Below the pieces are notes generated by a model. It saw only the letters and a list, made by a program, of their open reading frames with translations, searched no databases and was not told the origin of the DNA. Position numbers and translations under genes: made by a program. Shown piece by piece: positions 1-11,193 of a DNA stretch of 64,000 bases (position 1 is its first letter; each line of letters begins with the position of its first letter). The DNA is from Streptomyces sp. NBC_00433 (GTDB lineage Bacteria; Actinomycetota; Actinomycetes; Streptomycetales; Streptomycetaceae): NCBI GenBank assembly GCA_036015235.1, contig CP107926.1, positions 7,191,501-7,255,500 of the forward strand, given 5' to 3'.

Positions 1-2454
1 CGGGCGCCCTGCGGGGGACAGCAGATGGACCAGGACGGGCACCCCGGCGACCCGCGGGGTGTCCGCCAGGCCGAACAACTCCTGGAGCTTCACGGCCAGT
101 ACGGGCTGCTCGCCGCCGTAGTCCACCCGGATACGCGAACCGCTGGGCACCTCGAAGCGCTCGGGCGCCAGCTCGCCGAACCGCGCCGCCTCGCCGGTCG
201 CCCACGGCAGCAGCCGCGGCAGGGCCGCGCCCGCGTCGATCCGCTCCAGGTCGGCGCGGCGGCGGGCGGCGGCCAGCTCGGGGCCCAGCCACTCGCCGGC
301 CCGGTCCAGCAGCGCGTCCTCCGCGACATCCGGCCAGGGCGCCCCCAGCACCCGGTGCACGAACGCCATCCGCTGCCGCAGCTCCCGGGCGTCCCTGGTC
401 CAGCGCAGCAGCCCGGTGCCCTCGGCCGCGAGCCCGTCGAGCAGCGCCGCCCGCACCGCGTCCCGGTCCGGCGACCGCAGCGGTACGGCGGCCAGCTCCA
501 CCGCGCCCAGCCGCTCCACCCGTCTGGCGACGACGTCGCCCTGCGCCCAGCGCACCTCCTCGTAGCGCTCCAGCGCCCACGCGGCGGCCTCGCGCGCCGT
601 CTCCTCGTCCACCACCGCGGCCAGCCGCACCCGCGCCGCCGCCCGCCCCACCCCGCGGTCGGCCACCGCCACCGCGACCCACTCGGCCCCGCCGAGCCCG
701 GCCCCGACCTCGGCCCCGGTCCCCGACACCATCAGGTACCCCCCTTCCCCGCGCCGCCGCGCGAGCCGCTCGGGAAAGGCCAGCGCCACGACGAGCCCGG
801 CGGCGGCGTCGTCACCGAGCGGGGCCGCCCCGCCCCGCCCGCCGGCCCCGCCTCGCACGGCTGCGGGTTCCCGCCCATGGGCGGCCGCTCCGCTGCCGGG
901 CGCCCCGCCCGCGGCGTCGTCCCCGGCCGTCGCCGTGTGCAGTGCCGCCTCAAGGCGGCGGGTCTCGGTGCGCCAGCGCGGGGCGTAGGAGTCGGTGGCG
1001 CGGCGCGCGGTGTGCCAGGCGCTGGTCAGGTCGGGGCCGTAGGCGGTGGGGACCTCCTCGGACAGCAGGGCGGTCACCTCGGCGGCGCGGGCGGCGCCCA
1101 GGGTGGGGGCCGCGTCGAGGAGGGCGCGGGCCAGGCGGGGGTGCAGGCCGAGCAGGGCCAGCCGGCGGCCGCGCGGGGTGGCGCGGCCCGCCGCGTCGAC
1201 GGCGCCCAGCGTGCGCAGGGTCGTACGGGCCGCGGCCAGCGCGCCTGGGGGCGGCGGGTCGAGGAGGGCGAGCCCGGTGGTGTCGGGTTCGCCCCAGCAG
1301 GCGGCTTGCAGGGCGAAGCCGGTGAGGTCGGCCAGCATGATCTCCGGCGCGGGCTGCCGGGCCAGCCGGTCGTGCTCGCCCTGCGCCCAGCAGCGGTGGA
1401 CCGTGCCCGGCGCCTCGCGGCCGGCGCGGCCGGCCCGCTGCTCTGCCGCGGCACGCGACACGCGGACGGTGGTCAGCGCCCCCAGACCCCTGGCGTGGTC
1501 CGTCCGCGGCTCCCGGGCCAGGCCGCTGTCGACCACCACCCGCACCCCAGGCACGGTCAGGCTGGACTCGGCGACCGACGTGGCCAGCAGCACCCGGCGC
1601 CGCTCGCCGGGCGCCAGCGCCGCGTCCTGGACGGCGGCCGGGGCCCGGCCGTGCAGTTGCAGGACGTCGGCCCCGACCCCGGACAGCATGCCGGCCACCC
1701 GGGCGATCTCCCCGACGCCGGGCAGGAAGCACAGCACGTCGCCCTCGTCCTCGGCCAGCGCCCGGCGGACGACGGCCGCGACATGGTCGAGCAGCGCGGG
1801 GTCCACCTGCATGCCGTGCGGCGGGCGCACCTGCCGCGGCGGCGGCGCCCACCGCACGGCCACCGGGTGCAGCACCCCCGCCGCCTCCACGACCGGGGCG
1901 TCGAGCAGCGCGGCCCACGCGGCGGTGTCGGTCGTCGCGGACGCCGCGACCAGCCGCAGCTCGGGCCGCAGCGTGGCGCGTACGTCCAGCAGGAAGGCCA
2001 TCGCGGTGTCCGCGTCGAGGTGCCGCTCGTGGCACTCGTCGAGGACGACGGTGCCGACGCCGGCCAACTCGGGGTCGCGCTGGAGGCGTTGCAGCAGCAC
2101 ACCGGTGGTCACCACCTCCACGGCGGTGGCCGCGGACACCCGCCGCTCGCCGCGCACGGTGAAGCCGACCGTCCCGCCGACCTGCTCGCCCAGCAGCCAG
2201 GCCATCCGCCGGGCGGCGGCCCTGGCCGCCATCCGCCGCGGCTCGGCGACCAGCACCCGGCCCGGCGGGCGCCCTTCCGCCCCGGCCAGCAGCAGCGGCA
2301 CCAGCGTGGTCTTCCCGGTGCCCGGCGGCGCGGCCAGCACCGCGCTGCCGCGGTCCGCGAGCGCGGCGAGCAGCGCGGGGACGACCGCGGCCACCGGCAG
2401 CGCGCGCCCCTCGGGACGTACCGCGGCCCCGCCGGGGCCGCCGCCTGCCGTCAT
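1..2454 (-). CDS. hrpB: ATP-dependent RNA helicase HrpB, C-terminus beyond the window edge
   Basis: A minus-strand frame open from an ATG at 2454 to base 1 gives 818 residues with no stop; HrpB proteins are about 820-850 residues, so only the last few tens are missing. It is a DEAH/DECH-box superfamily 2 helicase. Visible are Walker A GTGKT (residues 45-49), the DECH Walker B box (139-142), a SAT motif after it, and the QRAGRAGR-type motif VI. HrpB is a putative RNA helicase of poorly defined role in bacteria. Residues about 500-545 form a Gly/Ala-rich low-complexity insertion. The ATG overlaps the stop of the upstream methyltransferase (ATGA), so the two are probably translationally coupled. 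The identity is clear; the 3' end cannot be described. Confidence 0.93.
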   Translation of the reverse strand, partial: MTAGGGPGGAAVRPEGRALPVAAVVPALLAALADRGSAVLAAPPGTGKTTLVPLLLAGAEGRPPGRVLVAEPRRMAARAAARRMAWLLGEQVGGTVGFTVRGERRVSAATAVEVVTTGVLLQRLQRDPELAGVGTVVLDECHERHLDADTAMAFLLDVRATLRPELRLVAASATTDTAAWAALLDAPVVEAAGVLHPVAVRWAPPPRQVRPPHGMQVDPALLDHVAAVVRRALAEDEGDVLCFLPGVGEIARVAGMLSGVGADVLQLHGRAPAAVQDAALAPGERRRVLLATSVAESSLTVPGVRVVVDSGLAREPRTDHARGLGALTTVRVSRAAAEQRAGRAGREAPGTVHRCWAQGEHDRLARQPAPEIMLADLTGFALQAACWGEPDTTGLALLDPPPPGALAAARTTLRTLGAVDAAGRATPRGRRLALLGLHPRLARALLDAAPTLGAARAAEVTALLSEEVPTAYGPDLTSAWHTARRATDSYAPRWRTETRRLEAALHTATAGDDAAGGAPGSGAAAHGREPAAVRGGAGGRGGAAPLGDDAAAGLVVALAFPERLARRRGEGGYLMVSGTGAEVGAGLGGAEWVAVAVADRGVGRAAARVRLAAVVDEETAREAAAWALERYEEVRWAQGDVVARRVERLGAVELAAVPLRSPDRDAVRAALLDGLAAEGTGLLRWTRDARELRQRMAFVHRVLGAPWPDVAEDALLDRAGEWLGPELAAARRRADLERIDAGAALPRLLPWATGEAARFGELAPERFEVPSGSRIRVDYGGEQPVLAVKLQELFGLADTPRVAGVPVLVHLLSPAGRP

Positions 2455-3269
2455 TCCGCGACGCACACGAAGACCGCCGTGCCCGGCAGCAGCCGGCCGC
2501 GCAGCGGGGACCAGCCGCCCCACTCCTGCTCGTTCCACCGCGGCCACTCGGGTTCGACCAGGTCGACCAGGCGCAGCCCGGCCGCGGCGATCTCGCGGAC
2601 CCGGTCGCCCAGGGTGCGGTGGTGCTCGACGTAGACCGCGAGGCCGCGGTCGTCCTGCTCGACGTACGGCGTCCGGTCGAAGTAAGAGGAGACGGCGGTC
2701 AGGCCCTCGGGGCCCGGCTCGTCGGGGAAGGCCCAGCGCACCGGGTGGGTGACCGAGAAGACCCAGCGGCCGCCGGGCCGCAGCACCCGGCGCACCTCGC
2801 GCTGCACCCTGGCGGTGTCGGCGACGAAGGGCAGCGCGCCGTAGGCGGAGCAGGCCAGGTCGAAGGAGGCGTCGGCGAAGGGCAGGAATCCGGCGTCGGC
2901 CTGCACCAGCGGCAGCGGGGCGCGGCCGGGCTCCTGGTCGATCCGCCGGGCGTGCTGGAGCTGTCGCCGCGACAGGTCGAGGGCCACCGGCAGCGCGCCC
3001 CGCGCGGCCAGCCAGCGCGAGCACTGGGCCGCGCCGGCGCCGATCTCCAGCACCGCCCGGCCCTTGAGGTCGTCCGCGGGGCCGAGCAGCCCGGCCTCCG
3101 CCTCGTCCAGCCCCTCGGGGCCCCAGACGAACCGGTCGTCGCCGAGGAAGTCGCCGTGCTCGATCTGGTAGTCGTCGGCGTTGCGGTCCCACCAGCCACG
3201 GCTGGCCCGGCTGCTCTCGGTGATCCCGGCCTTGCGCCGGGTTGCTTCGGGTTCAGGTCCTTGGATCAT
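2451..3269 (-). CDS. class I SAM-dependent methyltransferase
   Basis: The 272-residue protein has a Rossmann-type methyltransferase core: motif I VLEIGAGAAQ (residues 73-82), an acidic post-I region (VALDLS), and RVLRPGGRWVFSVTHPVRWAFP further on, typical of the methyltransferase-11 family. The N-terminus (RASRGWWDRNADDYQ) matches a group common in actinomycetes. The substrate cannot be inferred. The ATG at 3269 is chosen because the helix before motif I starts just after it. It is the first gene of a pair with hrpB (4-base ATGA overlap) and diverges from rpsA across 283 bases. Confidence 0.85.
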   Translation of the reverse strand: MIQGPEPEATRRKAGITESSRASRGWWDRNADDYQIEHGDFLGDDRFVWGPEGLDEAEAGLLGPADDLKGRAVLEIGAGAAQCSRWLAARGALPVALDLSRRQLQHARRIDQEPGRAPLPLVQADAGFLPFADASFDLACSAYGALPFVADTARVQREVRRVLRPGGRWVFSVTHPVRWAFPDEPGPEGLTAVSSYFDRTPYVEQDDRGLAVYVEHHRTLGDRVREIAAAGLRLVDLVEPEWPRWNEQEWGGWSPLRGRLLPGTAVFVCVAE

Positions 3270-3359
3270 CGCGGCAGTCGTCGTACTCTCTGGAAAGACC
3301 TGCGGTCGGGGGACTTGCGCCGGTTTGGTTCGTTACGCGCCCGGTGCGCTCTTCGTGCA

Positions 3360-3388
3360 TTGACCGTGCCCGGCTGCCCCCGTATGCT
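3360..3388 (+). promoter_or_regulatory. Vegetative-type promoter for rpsA
   Basis: TTGACC at 3360-3365 and TATGCT at 3383-3388 are separated by 17 bases, close to the principal-sigma (HrdB) consensus. Transcription would start near 3395, giving rpsA a leader of about 158 nucleotides. The leader contains a GC-rich dyad (CCGCGG-GTG-CCGCGG) near 3470. Long leaders are common for S1 genes, and autogenous control is possible but not shown. Confidence 0.6.
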
Positions 3389-3552
3389 ACAAGTTGCGCT
3401 GCGAGCCTGCGCGCCTCAGACGGAGCAGGCCACGCTCGAATCTGCTGACCGATCCCACGGCCTCTCGGCCGCGGGTGCCGCGGCAGGATTGAAAAAGGCT
3501 CCCGGCGTAGCTGTACCTACGACTTACTGTCCGTACCGGAGTCCTTTCCCTA

Positions 3553-5055
3553 ATGACGAGCAGCACCGAGGCCCCTCGTACCACCCCGCAGGTGGCGGTC
3601 AACGACATCGGCAACGAGGAAGCCTTCCTCGCCGCGATCGACGAGACGATCAAGTACTTCAACGACGGCGACATCGTCGACGGCGTCATCGTGAAGGTCG
3701 ACCGGGACGAGGTCCTGCTCGACATCGGTTACAAGACCGAAGGCGTCATCCCTTCACGCGAGCTGTCGATCAAGCACGACGTCGACCCCAACGAGGTCGT
3801 CAAGGTCGGCGACGAGATCGAGGCCCTGGTCCTCCAGAAGGAGGACAAGGAAGGCCGCCTGATCCTCTCGAAGAAGCGTGCGCAGTACGAGCGCGCGTGG
3901 GGCACCATCGAGAAGATCAAGGAAGAGGACGGCATCGTCACCGGTACCGTCATCGAGGTCGTCAAGGGCGGTCTCATCCTCGACATCGGCCTGCGCGGCT
4001 TCCTGCCCGCGTCGCTGGTCGAGATGCGGCGCGTGCGCGACCTGCAGCCCTACGTGGGCAAGGAGCTCGAAGCCAAGATCATCGAGCTGGACAAGAACCG
4101 CAACAACGTGGTCCTGTCCCGCCGTGCCTGGCTGGAGCAGACCCAGAGCGAGGTCCGCCAGACCTTCCTCACCACCCTGCAGAAGGGCCAGGTGCGCTCC
4201 GGCGTCGTCTCCTCCATCGTCAACTTCGGTGCGTTCGTGGACCTCGGCGGCGTCGACGGTCTGGTGCACGTGTCCGAGCTGTCCTGGAAGCACATCGACC
4301 ACCCCTCCGAGGTCGTCGAGGTCGGCCAGGAGGTCACGGTCGAGGTCCTGGACGTCGACATGGACCGCGAGCGCGTCTCCCTGTCGCTGAAGGCGACCCA
4401 GGAAGACCCGTGGCAGCAGTTCGCCCGGACCCACCAGATCGGGCAGGTCGTGCCCGGCAAGGTCACCAAGCTCGTTCCGTTCGGTGCGTTCGTGCGCGTC
4501 GACGAGGGCATCGAGGGCCTGGTCCACATCTCCGAGCTGGCCGAGCGCCACGTGGAGATCCCGGAGCAGGTCGTCCAGGTCAACGACGAGATCTTCGTCA
4601 AGGTCATCGACATCGACCTGGAGCGCCGCCGGATCTCGCTGTCCCTCAAGCAGGCCAACGAGTCCTTCGGTGCCGACCCGGCCTCGGTCGAGTTCGACCC
4701 GACGCTCTACGGCATGGCCGCGTCGTACGACGACCAGGGGAATTACATCTACCCCGAGGGCTTCGACCCCGAGACGAACGACTGGCTCGAGGGCTACGAC
4801 AAGCAGCGCGAGGAGTGGGAGGGCCAGTACGCCACGGCCCAGACCCGCTTCGAGCAGCACCAGGCCCAGGTCATCAAGTCCCGCGAGGCCGACGAGCAGG
4901 CGGCGGCCGAGGCCGGCACCGCGGCTCCGGCTCCCGGCGGCACCGGCACCGGCGGCGGTTCGTACTCCTCGGAGTCCGACGACACCTCCGGCGCCCTCGC
5001 CTCCGACGAGGCCCTGGCGGCCCTGCGCGAGAAGCTGGCCGGCGGCCAGAGCTGA
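3553..5055 (+). CDS. rpsA: 30S ribosomal protein S1
   Basis: A 500-residue S1 with four S1/OB-fold repeats (about residues 33-105, 122-188, 208-276 and 293-362), the short actinobacterial arrangement rather than the six repeats of E. coli. The third and fourth repeats carry the motifs GAFVDLGGVDGLVHVSELSW and GAFVRVDEGIEGLVHISELA. S1 binds mRNA at the ribosome and helps translation initiation. The C-terminus is a low-complexity Gly/Ser/Ala tail ending SDEALAALREKLAGGQ, usual for actinomycete S1. There is a strong promoter upstream and a perfect hairpin terminator 20 bases after the stop, so it is probably monocistronic. Confidence 0.97.
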   Translation: MTSSTEAPRTTPQVAVNDIGNEEAFLAAIDETIKYFNDGDIVDGVIVKVDRDEVLLDIGYKTEGVIPSRELSIKHDVDPNEVVKVGDEIEALVLQKEDKEGRLILSKKRAQYERAWGTIEKIKEEDGIVTGTVIEVVKGGLILDIGLRGFLPASLVEMRRVRDLQPYVGKELEAKIIELDKNRNNVVLSRRAWLEQTQSEVRQTFLTTLQKGQVRSGVVSSIVNFGAFVDLGGVDGLVHVSELSWKHIDHPSEVVEVGQEVTVEVLDVDMDRERVSLSLKATQEDPWQQFARTHQIGQVVPGKVTKLVPFGAFVRVDEGIEGLVHISELAERHVEIPEQVVQVNDEIFVKVIDIDLERRRISLSLKQANESFGADPASVEFDPTLYGMAASYDDQGNYIYPEGFDPETNDWLEGYDKQREEWEGQYATAQTRFEQHQAQVIKSREADEQAAAEAGTAAPAPGGTGTGGGSYSSESDDTSGALASDEALAALREKLAGGQS

Positions 5056-5074
5056 CCGCTGACCACCGGCTGTC

Positions 5075-5109
5075 GCGGCCCCGCCCCCCTGTCCGGGGGG
5101 CGGGGCCGC
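5075..5109 (+). terminator. rpsA terminator hairpin
   Basis: A perfect 15-bp inverted repeat (arms 5075-5089 and 5095-5109, GCGGCCCCGCCCCCC and its complement) with a 5-base loop begins 20 bases after the rpsA stop. There is no T run, which is normal for terminators in this GC range. Confidence 0.85.
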
Positions 5110-5211
5110 ACTGCGTGGTGAGGTCCCGGACGGCCGGGATCCGCGGCCCGGGTGGGAATGGGGGGCCGTGGTTGTTCGTTGTGGTGACAGAGAACGAGGA
5201 GGACGATCATC

Positions 5212-6150
5212 GTGCTGGATCCGCAAGGGCTGTATGAGTACGTGCCGGGCGGGGCCGAGGCCGTGGACGAAGCGGTCGGGGACACAGGGCCCGTGCTGCT
5301 GTACCACTTCGAGGGTTTCATGGACGCCGGCGAGACCGGCGAACAGATCAGCCAGCAGCTGCTCGATCGGCTGGACAACCAGCTCATCGCGCGTTTCGAC
5401 GCCGACCGGCTGGTGGACTACCGGGCCCGCCGCCCGCTGATGACCTTCGAACGGGACCACTGGACTTCCTACGAAGCACCGGAGATCGACCTCTATCTGG
5501 TGCGTGACACCACCGGCACCCCGTTCCTGCTGCTCACCGGCTCCGAGCCGGACGTGGAGTGGGAGCGCTTCGCCACCGCCGTGCTCCAGGTCATCGAGCG
5601 CCTCGGCGTGCGGCTCGCCATCAACTTCCACGGCATCCCGATGGGCGTCCCGCACACCCGCCCGGTCGGCCTGACGCCGCACGGCAACCGGGTGGACCTG
5701 ATGCCCGGTCACCGCGCCTGGTTCGACGAGGCCCAGGTGCCCGGCAGCGCGTCCGCGCTGGTCGAGCTGCGGCTTGCCGAGGCCGGGCGCGACGTGCTCG
5801 GGGTCGCCGCCCACGTGCCGCACTACCTGGCCCGCTCCCCGTATCCGGACGCGGCCCTGGCCGTCCTTGAGGCGATCACCGCCGCGACCGGCCTGGTCCT
5901 GCCCGAGATCGCGCACGCCCTGCGCAATGAGGCGCACACCGTGCGGGTCGAGATCGACCGGCAGGTCGCCGAGGGCGACGGCGAGCTGGTGTCCGTGGTG
6001 CGCGGCCTGGAGAGCCAGTACGACGCGGTCGAGGGGTCGCAGTCCCGCGAGAGCCTGATCGCCGAGCCCGTCGACCTGCCCACGGCCGACGACCTCGCGG
6101 CGGAGTTCGAGCGCTTCCTCGCCGACCGGGAGGACGACGGCGGGCGCTGA
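5212..6150 (+). CDS. PAC2 family protein
   Basis: A 312-residue protein of the PAC2 (proteasome assembly chaperone 2-like) family, found in nearly all actinobacteria. Its biochemical role is not established; a link to the actinobacterial proteasome is inferred only from the fold. Recognisable segments are LLYHFEGFMDAGETGEQI near the N-terminus, LVRDTTGTPFLLLTGSEPD and NFHGIPMGVPHTRP. The GTG start at 5212 follows a strong ribosome binding site (GAGGAGG, about 5197-5203). It lies alone between the rpsA terminator and coaE. Confidence 0.85.
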   Translation: MLDPQGLYEYVPGGAEAVDEAVGDTGPVLLYHFEGFMDAGETGEQISQQLLDRLDNQLIARFDADRLVDYRARRPLMTFERDHWTSYEAPEIDLYLVRDTTGTPFLLLTGSEPDVEWERFATAVLQVIERLGVRLAINFHGIPMGVPHTRPVGLTPHGNRVDLMPGHRAWFDEAQVPGSASALVELRLAEAGRDVLGVAAHVPHYLARSPYPDAALAVLEAITAATGLVLPEIAHALRNEAHTVRVEIDRQVAEGDGELVSVVRGLESQYDAVEGSQSRESLIAEPVDLPTADDLAAEFERFLADREDDGGR

Positions 6151-6188
6151 GCGGGTGGCCGGGCGGACCGCCCAGTAGGCTGGCCGGC

Positions 6189-6791
6189 ATGCTGACAGTG
6201 GGTCTGACCGGCGGTATCGGGGCCGGCAAGAGCGAGGTGGCACGGCTGTTCGCCTCGTACGGCGCGGTGCTGATCGACTCCGACCGGATCGCCCGCGAGG
6301 TGGTGGCGCCCGGCACCGCCGGGCTGGCCGCGGTGGTCGCCGAGTTCGGTGACGGCGTGCTGGCCCCCGACGGGTCGCTCGACCGGCCGAAGCTCGGCGC
6401 GATCGTCTTCGCAGACGACGAGTGCCGCAAGGTGCTCAACGCGATCGTGCACCCGCTGGTCGGCGCGCGCTCCGCCGAGATGCAGCGGTCCGCGAAACCC
6501 GACGACATCGTGCTGCACGATGTACCGCTGCTCACCGAGAACGGCCTGGCATCCGCCTACGACCTGGTCGTCGTGGTGGACGTCGACCCCGCCACCCAGC
6601 TGGAGCGGCTGGTGCGGCTGCGCGGCATGACGGAGGACGAGGCCCGGTCCCGGATGGCCGCCCAGGCCACCAGGGCGCAGCGGCTCGCGATCGCCGACCT
6701 GGTGATCGACAACGACGGCCCGCTCGACGCCCTGGAGGCGCAGGCGCGGGCCGTGTGGCGGCGGCTGCGCGACCGGCTCCGCGACCAGTAG
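6189..6791 (+). CDS. coaE: Dephospho-CoA kinase
   Basis: A 200-residue P-loop kinase performing the last step of coenzyme A synthesis, ATP-dependent phosphorylation of the 3'-hydroxyl of dephospho-CoA. The N-terminus LTVGLTGGIGAGKSEVARLF contains the Walker A loop (residues 8-15), followed by the conserved IDSDRIAREVV. The length is typical; some actinobacterial homologues carry a C-terminal GrpB-like extension that is absent here. No ribosome binding site precedes the ATG, but TAGGCT lies at 6176-6181, seven bases before it, suggesting a leaderless transcript. Confidence 0.95.
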   Translation: MLTVGLTGGIGAGKSEVARLFASYGAVLIDSDRIAREVVAPGTAGLAAVVAEFGDGVLAPDGSLDRPKLGAIVFADDECRKVLNAIVHPLVGARSAEMQRSAKPDDIVLHDVPLLTENGLASAYDLVVVVDVDPATQLERLVRLRGMTEDEARSRMAAQATRAQRLAIADLVIDNDGPLDALEAQARAVWRRLRDRLRDQ

Positions 6792-6906
6792 GGCGCGGTC
6801 GGGCCCCCGGTAGGCCGTACGCGGGGGAATGCGATTGGCGACCGGCGTGTTGGGTATGTCTGACCAGACGATCATTCGTCGCCGGCCCGATGTCAGGGAG
6901 GCGGAC

Positions 6907-7269
6907 TTGCCTGAGCGCAGCCCCGAGACCGATGTGATCAACTTCCGCGCCGCCGAGCAGCTGCTCGCCGCGCGCGACCCGCGCGGCGCGGTCAAGCTGC
7001 TCGACCCGGTCATCGCCGCGCACCCGGACAACACCGCGGCCCGCCTGCTGCGGGCCCGCGCGTTCTTCCTCGCCGCGCAACTGCGCCCGGCCGAGCTGGA
7101 ATTCCAGATCGTGCTGGAGCGCGAGCCGGACAACGCGTTCGCCCACTTCGCGCTCGGCCGCACCCTGGAGCGCGCCGACCGGGCCGACGAGGCGAAGCGG
7201 CACTTCCGGCTGGCCGCGGCACTCGACCCGCAGCCCGACTACCTCGCCGCGGCCCGCTTCGACGCCTGA
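6907..7269 (+). CDS. Tetratricopeptide repeat protein
   Basis: A 120-residue protein made of about three TPR units (AAEQLLAARDPRGAVKLLDP, ARLLRARAFFLAAQLRPAEL and AHFALGRTLERADRADEAKR), ending in DPQPDYLAAARF. TPRs mediate protein-protein contacts; no partner is evident. The TTG start at 6907 is preferred because AGGGAGG lies five bases upstream. The same frame extends back to ATG 6856 and to 6829, so an N-terminal extension of 17-26 residues cannot be excluded. Confidence 0.75.
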   Translation: MPERSPETDVINFRAAEQLLAARDPRGAVKLLDPVIAAHPDNTAARLLRARAFFLAAQLRPAELEFQIVLEREPDNAFAHFALGRTLERADRADEAKRHFRLAAALDPQPDYLAAARFDA

Positions 7270-7321
7270 CCGGCCCGCGCCGGCGCCGTCCGCCGACGAC
7301 TCGTCAAACTCCTGTCAAGAA

Positions 7322-7352
7322 AGCCCCCCCGCCGGTGCGGCCGGCGGGGGCT
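7322..7352 (+). terminator. Hairpin terminator after the TPR gene
   Basis: Arms 7322-7335 and 7341-7352 pair as AGCCCCC..GCCGG with its complement; the C run is two bases longer than the G run, leaving a small bulge. The hairpin stands between the TPR gene and the SPFH gene and probably separates their transcripts. Confidence 0.6.
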
Positions 7353-7393
7353 GCCGTTATCTTCACACCCTTGACCGAGGGGAGCGGGGGGAC

Positions 7394-8320
7394 ATGGAAG
7401 CCGTCGTGGTGCTGCTGGTCGTGGCAGCGGTGATCGGCCTGATAGGGCTGATGAGCAGTGTCCGGGTCGTCAAGCAGTACGAGCGCGGTGTCGTCTACCG
7501 CTTCGGCCGGGTCAACCGGCTGCCCAAGGAGCCCGGACCGCGGGTCCTGGTGCCCTTCATGGACCGGATGACCAAGGTCAACATGCAGGTCGTCACCATG
7601 CCGGTGCCCTCGCAGGAGGGCATCACCCGTGACAACGTGTCGGTCCGGGTGGACGCGGTGCTCTACTTCCGGGTCGTGGACCCGGTCCGGGCGACCGTGG
7701 ACGTGCAGAACTACCAGTTCGCGATGCTCCAGGTCGCGCAGACCTCGCTGCGGTCGATCATCGGCAAGAGCGACCTGGACGACCTGCTGTCCGGCCGGGA
7801 GAAGCTGCACGAGGGCCTGGAGCTGATGCTGTCCACCCCCGCCACCGGCTGGGGTGTGCACATCGACCGCGTCGAGATCAAGGACGTGGCGCTGCCGGAG
7901 TCCATGAAGCGCTCCATGGCGCGGCAGGCGGAGGCGGACCGGGAGCGGCGCGCCAGGATCATCACCGCCGACGGCGAGCTGCAGGCCTCGCACAAGCTCT
8001 CCGAGGCGGCCAGGACCATGGACGCCAACCCGGCGGCCCTCCAGCTGCGCATGCTGCAGACCGTGGTGGAGGTCGCCGCCGAGAAGAACTCGACGCTGGT
8101 GCTGCCCTTCCCGGTGGAGCTGCTGCGCTTCTTCGACCGCGCGGCCCAGGGCTCGGGCGCCACCCCGCCCGCGGCGCCGGAGGCCGGCAGCGCGCCGGCC
8201 GCCGACCCCGGGATCGCGGCGGCGGACGAGCCGGGCGAGGTCGGGCCGGCCGGCCGCACCGAGCTGCCGAGCCCCGCGTCACCGCTGCAGATCCCCGACC
8301 CGCGGACCTCCGAGGAATGA
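7394..8320 (+). CDS. SPFH/Band 7 (stomatin-like) membrane protein
   Basis: A 308-residue slipin/stomatin-type protein. Residues 4-22 form one N-terminal membrane segment; VKQYERGVVYRFGRVN begins the SPFH domain, which runs to about residue 200 and is followed by a helical stretch (MARQAEADRERRARIITADGE) used for oligomerisation. The last 60 residues are Pro/Ala-rich and probably disordered. SPFH proteins assemble into membrane rings that organise microdomains, often with an NfeD partner; no nfeD gene adjoins. A ribosome binding site (GAGGGGAGC) precedes the ATG. Confidence 0.88.
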   Translation: MEAVVVLLVVAAVIGLIGLMSSVRVVKQYERGVVYRFGRVNRLPKEPGPRVLVPFMDRMTKVNMQVVTMPVPSQEGITRDNVSVRVDAVLYFRVVDPVRATVDVQNYQFAMLQVAQTSLRSIIGKSDLDDLLSGREKLHEGLELMLSTPATGWGVHIDRVEIKDVALPESMKRSMARQAEADRERRARIITADGELQASHKLSEAARTMDANPAALQLRMLQTVVEVAAEKNSTLVLPFPVELLRFFDRAAQGSGATPPAAPEAGSAPAADPGIAAADEPGEVGPAGRTELPSPASPLQIPDPRTSEE

Positions 8321-8395
8321 CCCGCTCCTGCGACCGCGCCCCGCGGGATGCCCGGGAATGACCGGCCGCCGCGACCGCGCCCCGCGGCCGTAGCG
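8314..8395. repeat. 41-bp imperfect tandem duplication at the end of the SPFH gene
   Basis: GGAATGACC...CGACCGCGCCCCGCGG occurs at 8314-8346 and again at 8355-8387, exactly 41 bases later, with a few mismatches between. The first copy contains the SPFH stop codon; the second is non-coding. Confidence 0.6.
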
Positions 8396-8417
8396 CACCC
8401 ACGGTCCCGGGGCCCTC

Positions 8418-8453
8418 CTGCCCGCGCCGCCGTCAGAACAGCGGCGCGGGCAG
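8418..8453 (-). terminator. Bidirectional hairpin spanning the ogt stop codon
   Basis: A perfect 13-bp stem (CTGCCCGCGCCGC at 8418-8430 with its complement at 8441-8453) and a 10-base loop that contains the ogt stop codon (8433-8435). It lies between the convergent SPFH and ogt genes and can serve both. Confidence 0.65.
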
Positions 8454-8960
8454 CACGCCTTCGAGCGCCAGCAGTGTCCGCTTGATCTCCAGGCCGCCGC
8501 CGAAGCCGCCTATGCCGCCGCCGCTCTCGATCACCCGGTGGCAGGGAACCACCACGGGCAGCGGATTCGCACCCATCGCGCCGCCCACCGCACGGGCCGC
8601 GTCCGGCTCGCCGACCCGGTCCGCCAGGTCCTGGTAGCCGACCACCGTGCCGTACGGCACGCCCTCGGCCAGCTCGCGCAGCACCCGCCGCTGGAATCCG
8701 GTGATCAGCGACCAGTCAAGCGGCAGGTCGAAGTCCTTGAGAGCGCCCGCGAAATAGCCGTCGAGCTGGGCCGTCACCGGGGCCAGCCGCGCGGCGTCCT
8801 CGACCGGGGCGCAGCCCAGCCGCCGCCCCGCGGCCGCGACCGCCCGCGCGGCGGTCTCCTCGTCGGCCCTGAAGGCGACGAGCACCAGGCCCTCGTCTGT
8901 GGCCGCGAGCAGCAGCGGTCCGATGGGCGCGTCGTAAAGGGTCCAGGCAGCACCGGTCAT
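8433..8960 (-). CDS. ogt: Methylated-DNA--[protein]-cysteine S-methyltransferase
   Basis: A 175-residue suicide repair protein that moves methyl groups from O6-alkylguanine to its own cysteine. The active-site motif PCHRV has its Cys at residue 140; the winged-helix DNA-binding part (GFQRRVLRELAEGVPYGTVVGYQDLA) lies before it and an Ogt/Ada-type N-terminal domain occupies residues 1-80. The ATG at 8960 is chosen because it starts the conserved N-domain and because TAGGCT on the minus strand (8968-8973) lies seven bases upstream, suggesting leaderless transcription. It diverges from uvrB with 139 bases between. Confidence 0.93.
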   Translation of the reverse strand: MTGAAWTLYDAPIGPLLLAATDEGLVLVAFRADEETAARAVAAAGRRLGCAPVEDAARLAPVTAQLDGYFAGALKDFDLPLDWSLITGFQRRVLRELAEGVPYGTVVGYQDLADRVGEPDAARAVGGAMGANPLPVVVPCHRVIESGGGIGGFGGGLEIKRTLLALEGVLPAPLF

Positions 8961-9099
8961 GCGCGCAAGCCTAGGCGGGGGGTCCGACAGCGTACCCGTG
9001 CCGTCACCGAGGGTGGCCGTAAGGCGGTGGCCTGCCGCCCGGGTGCCCGCGGCCCGGCGGTCGCGGCCGATTGTCGGTGGGTGGTCGTACCGTGGTGAC

Positions 9100-11193
<2,094 letters not shown>

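Noticed and set aside
25..2634. Plus-strand open frame of about 869 codons at the left edge
   Set aside because: It is antisense to hrpB, whose helicase motifs are intact on the minus strand; its own product is low-complexity.
3754..6243. A long minus-strand open frame opposite rpsA and the PAC2 gene, and similar frames opposite uvrB, uvrA, uvrC, gap/pgk and the suf and DUF2264 genes (up to about 1290 codons)
   Set aside because: They are mirror images of real genes created by very high third-position GC. They show Arg/Pro/Gly/Ala- or Val/Leu/His/Asp-rich composition, no domains, and lie exactly antisense to well-recognised proteins.
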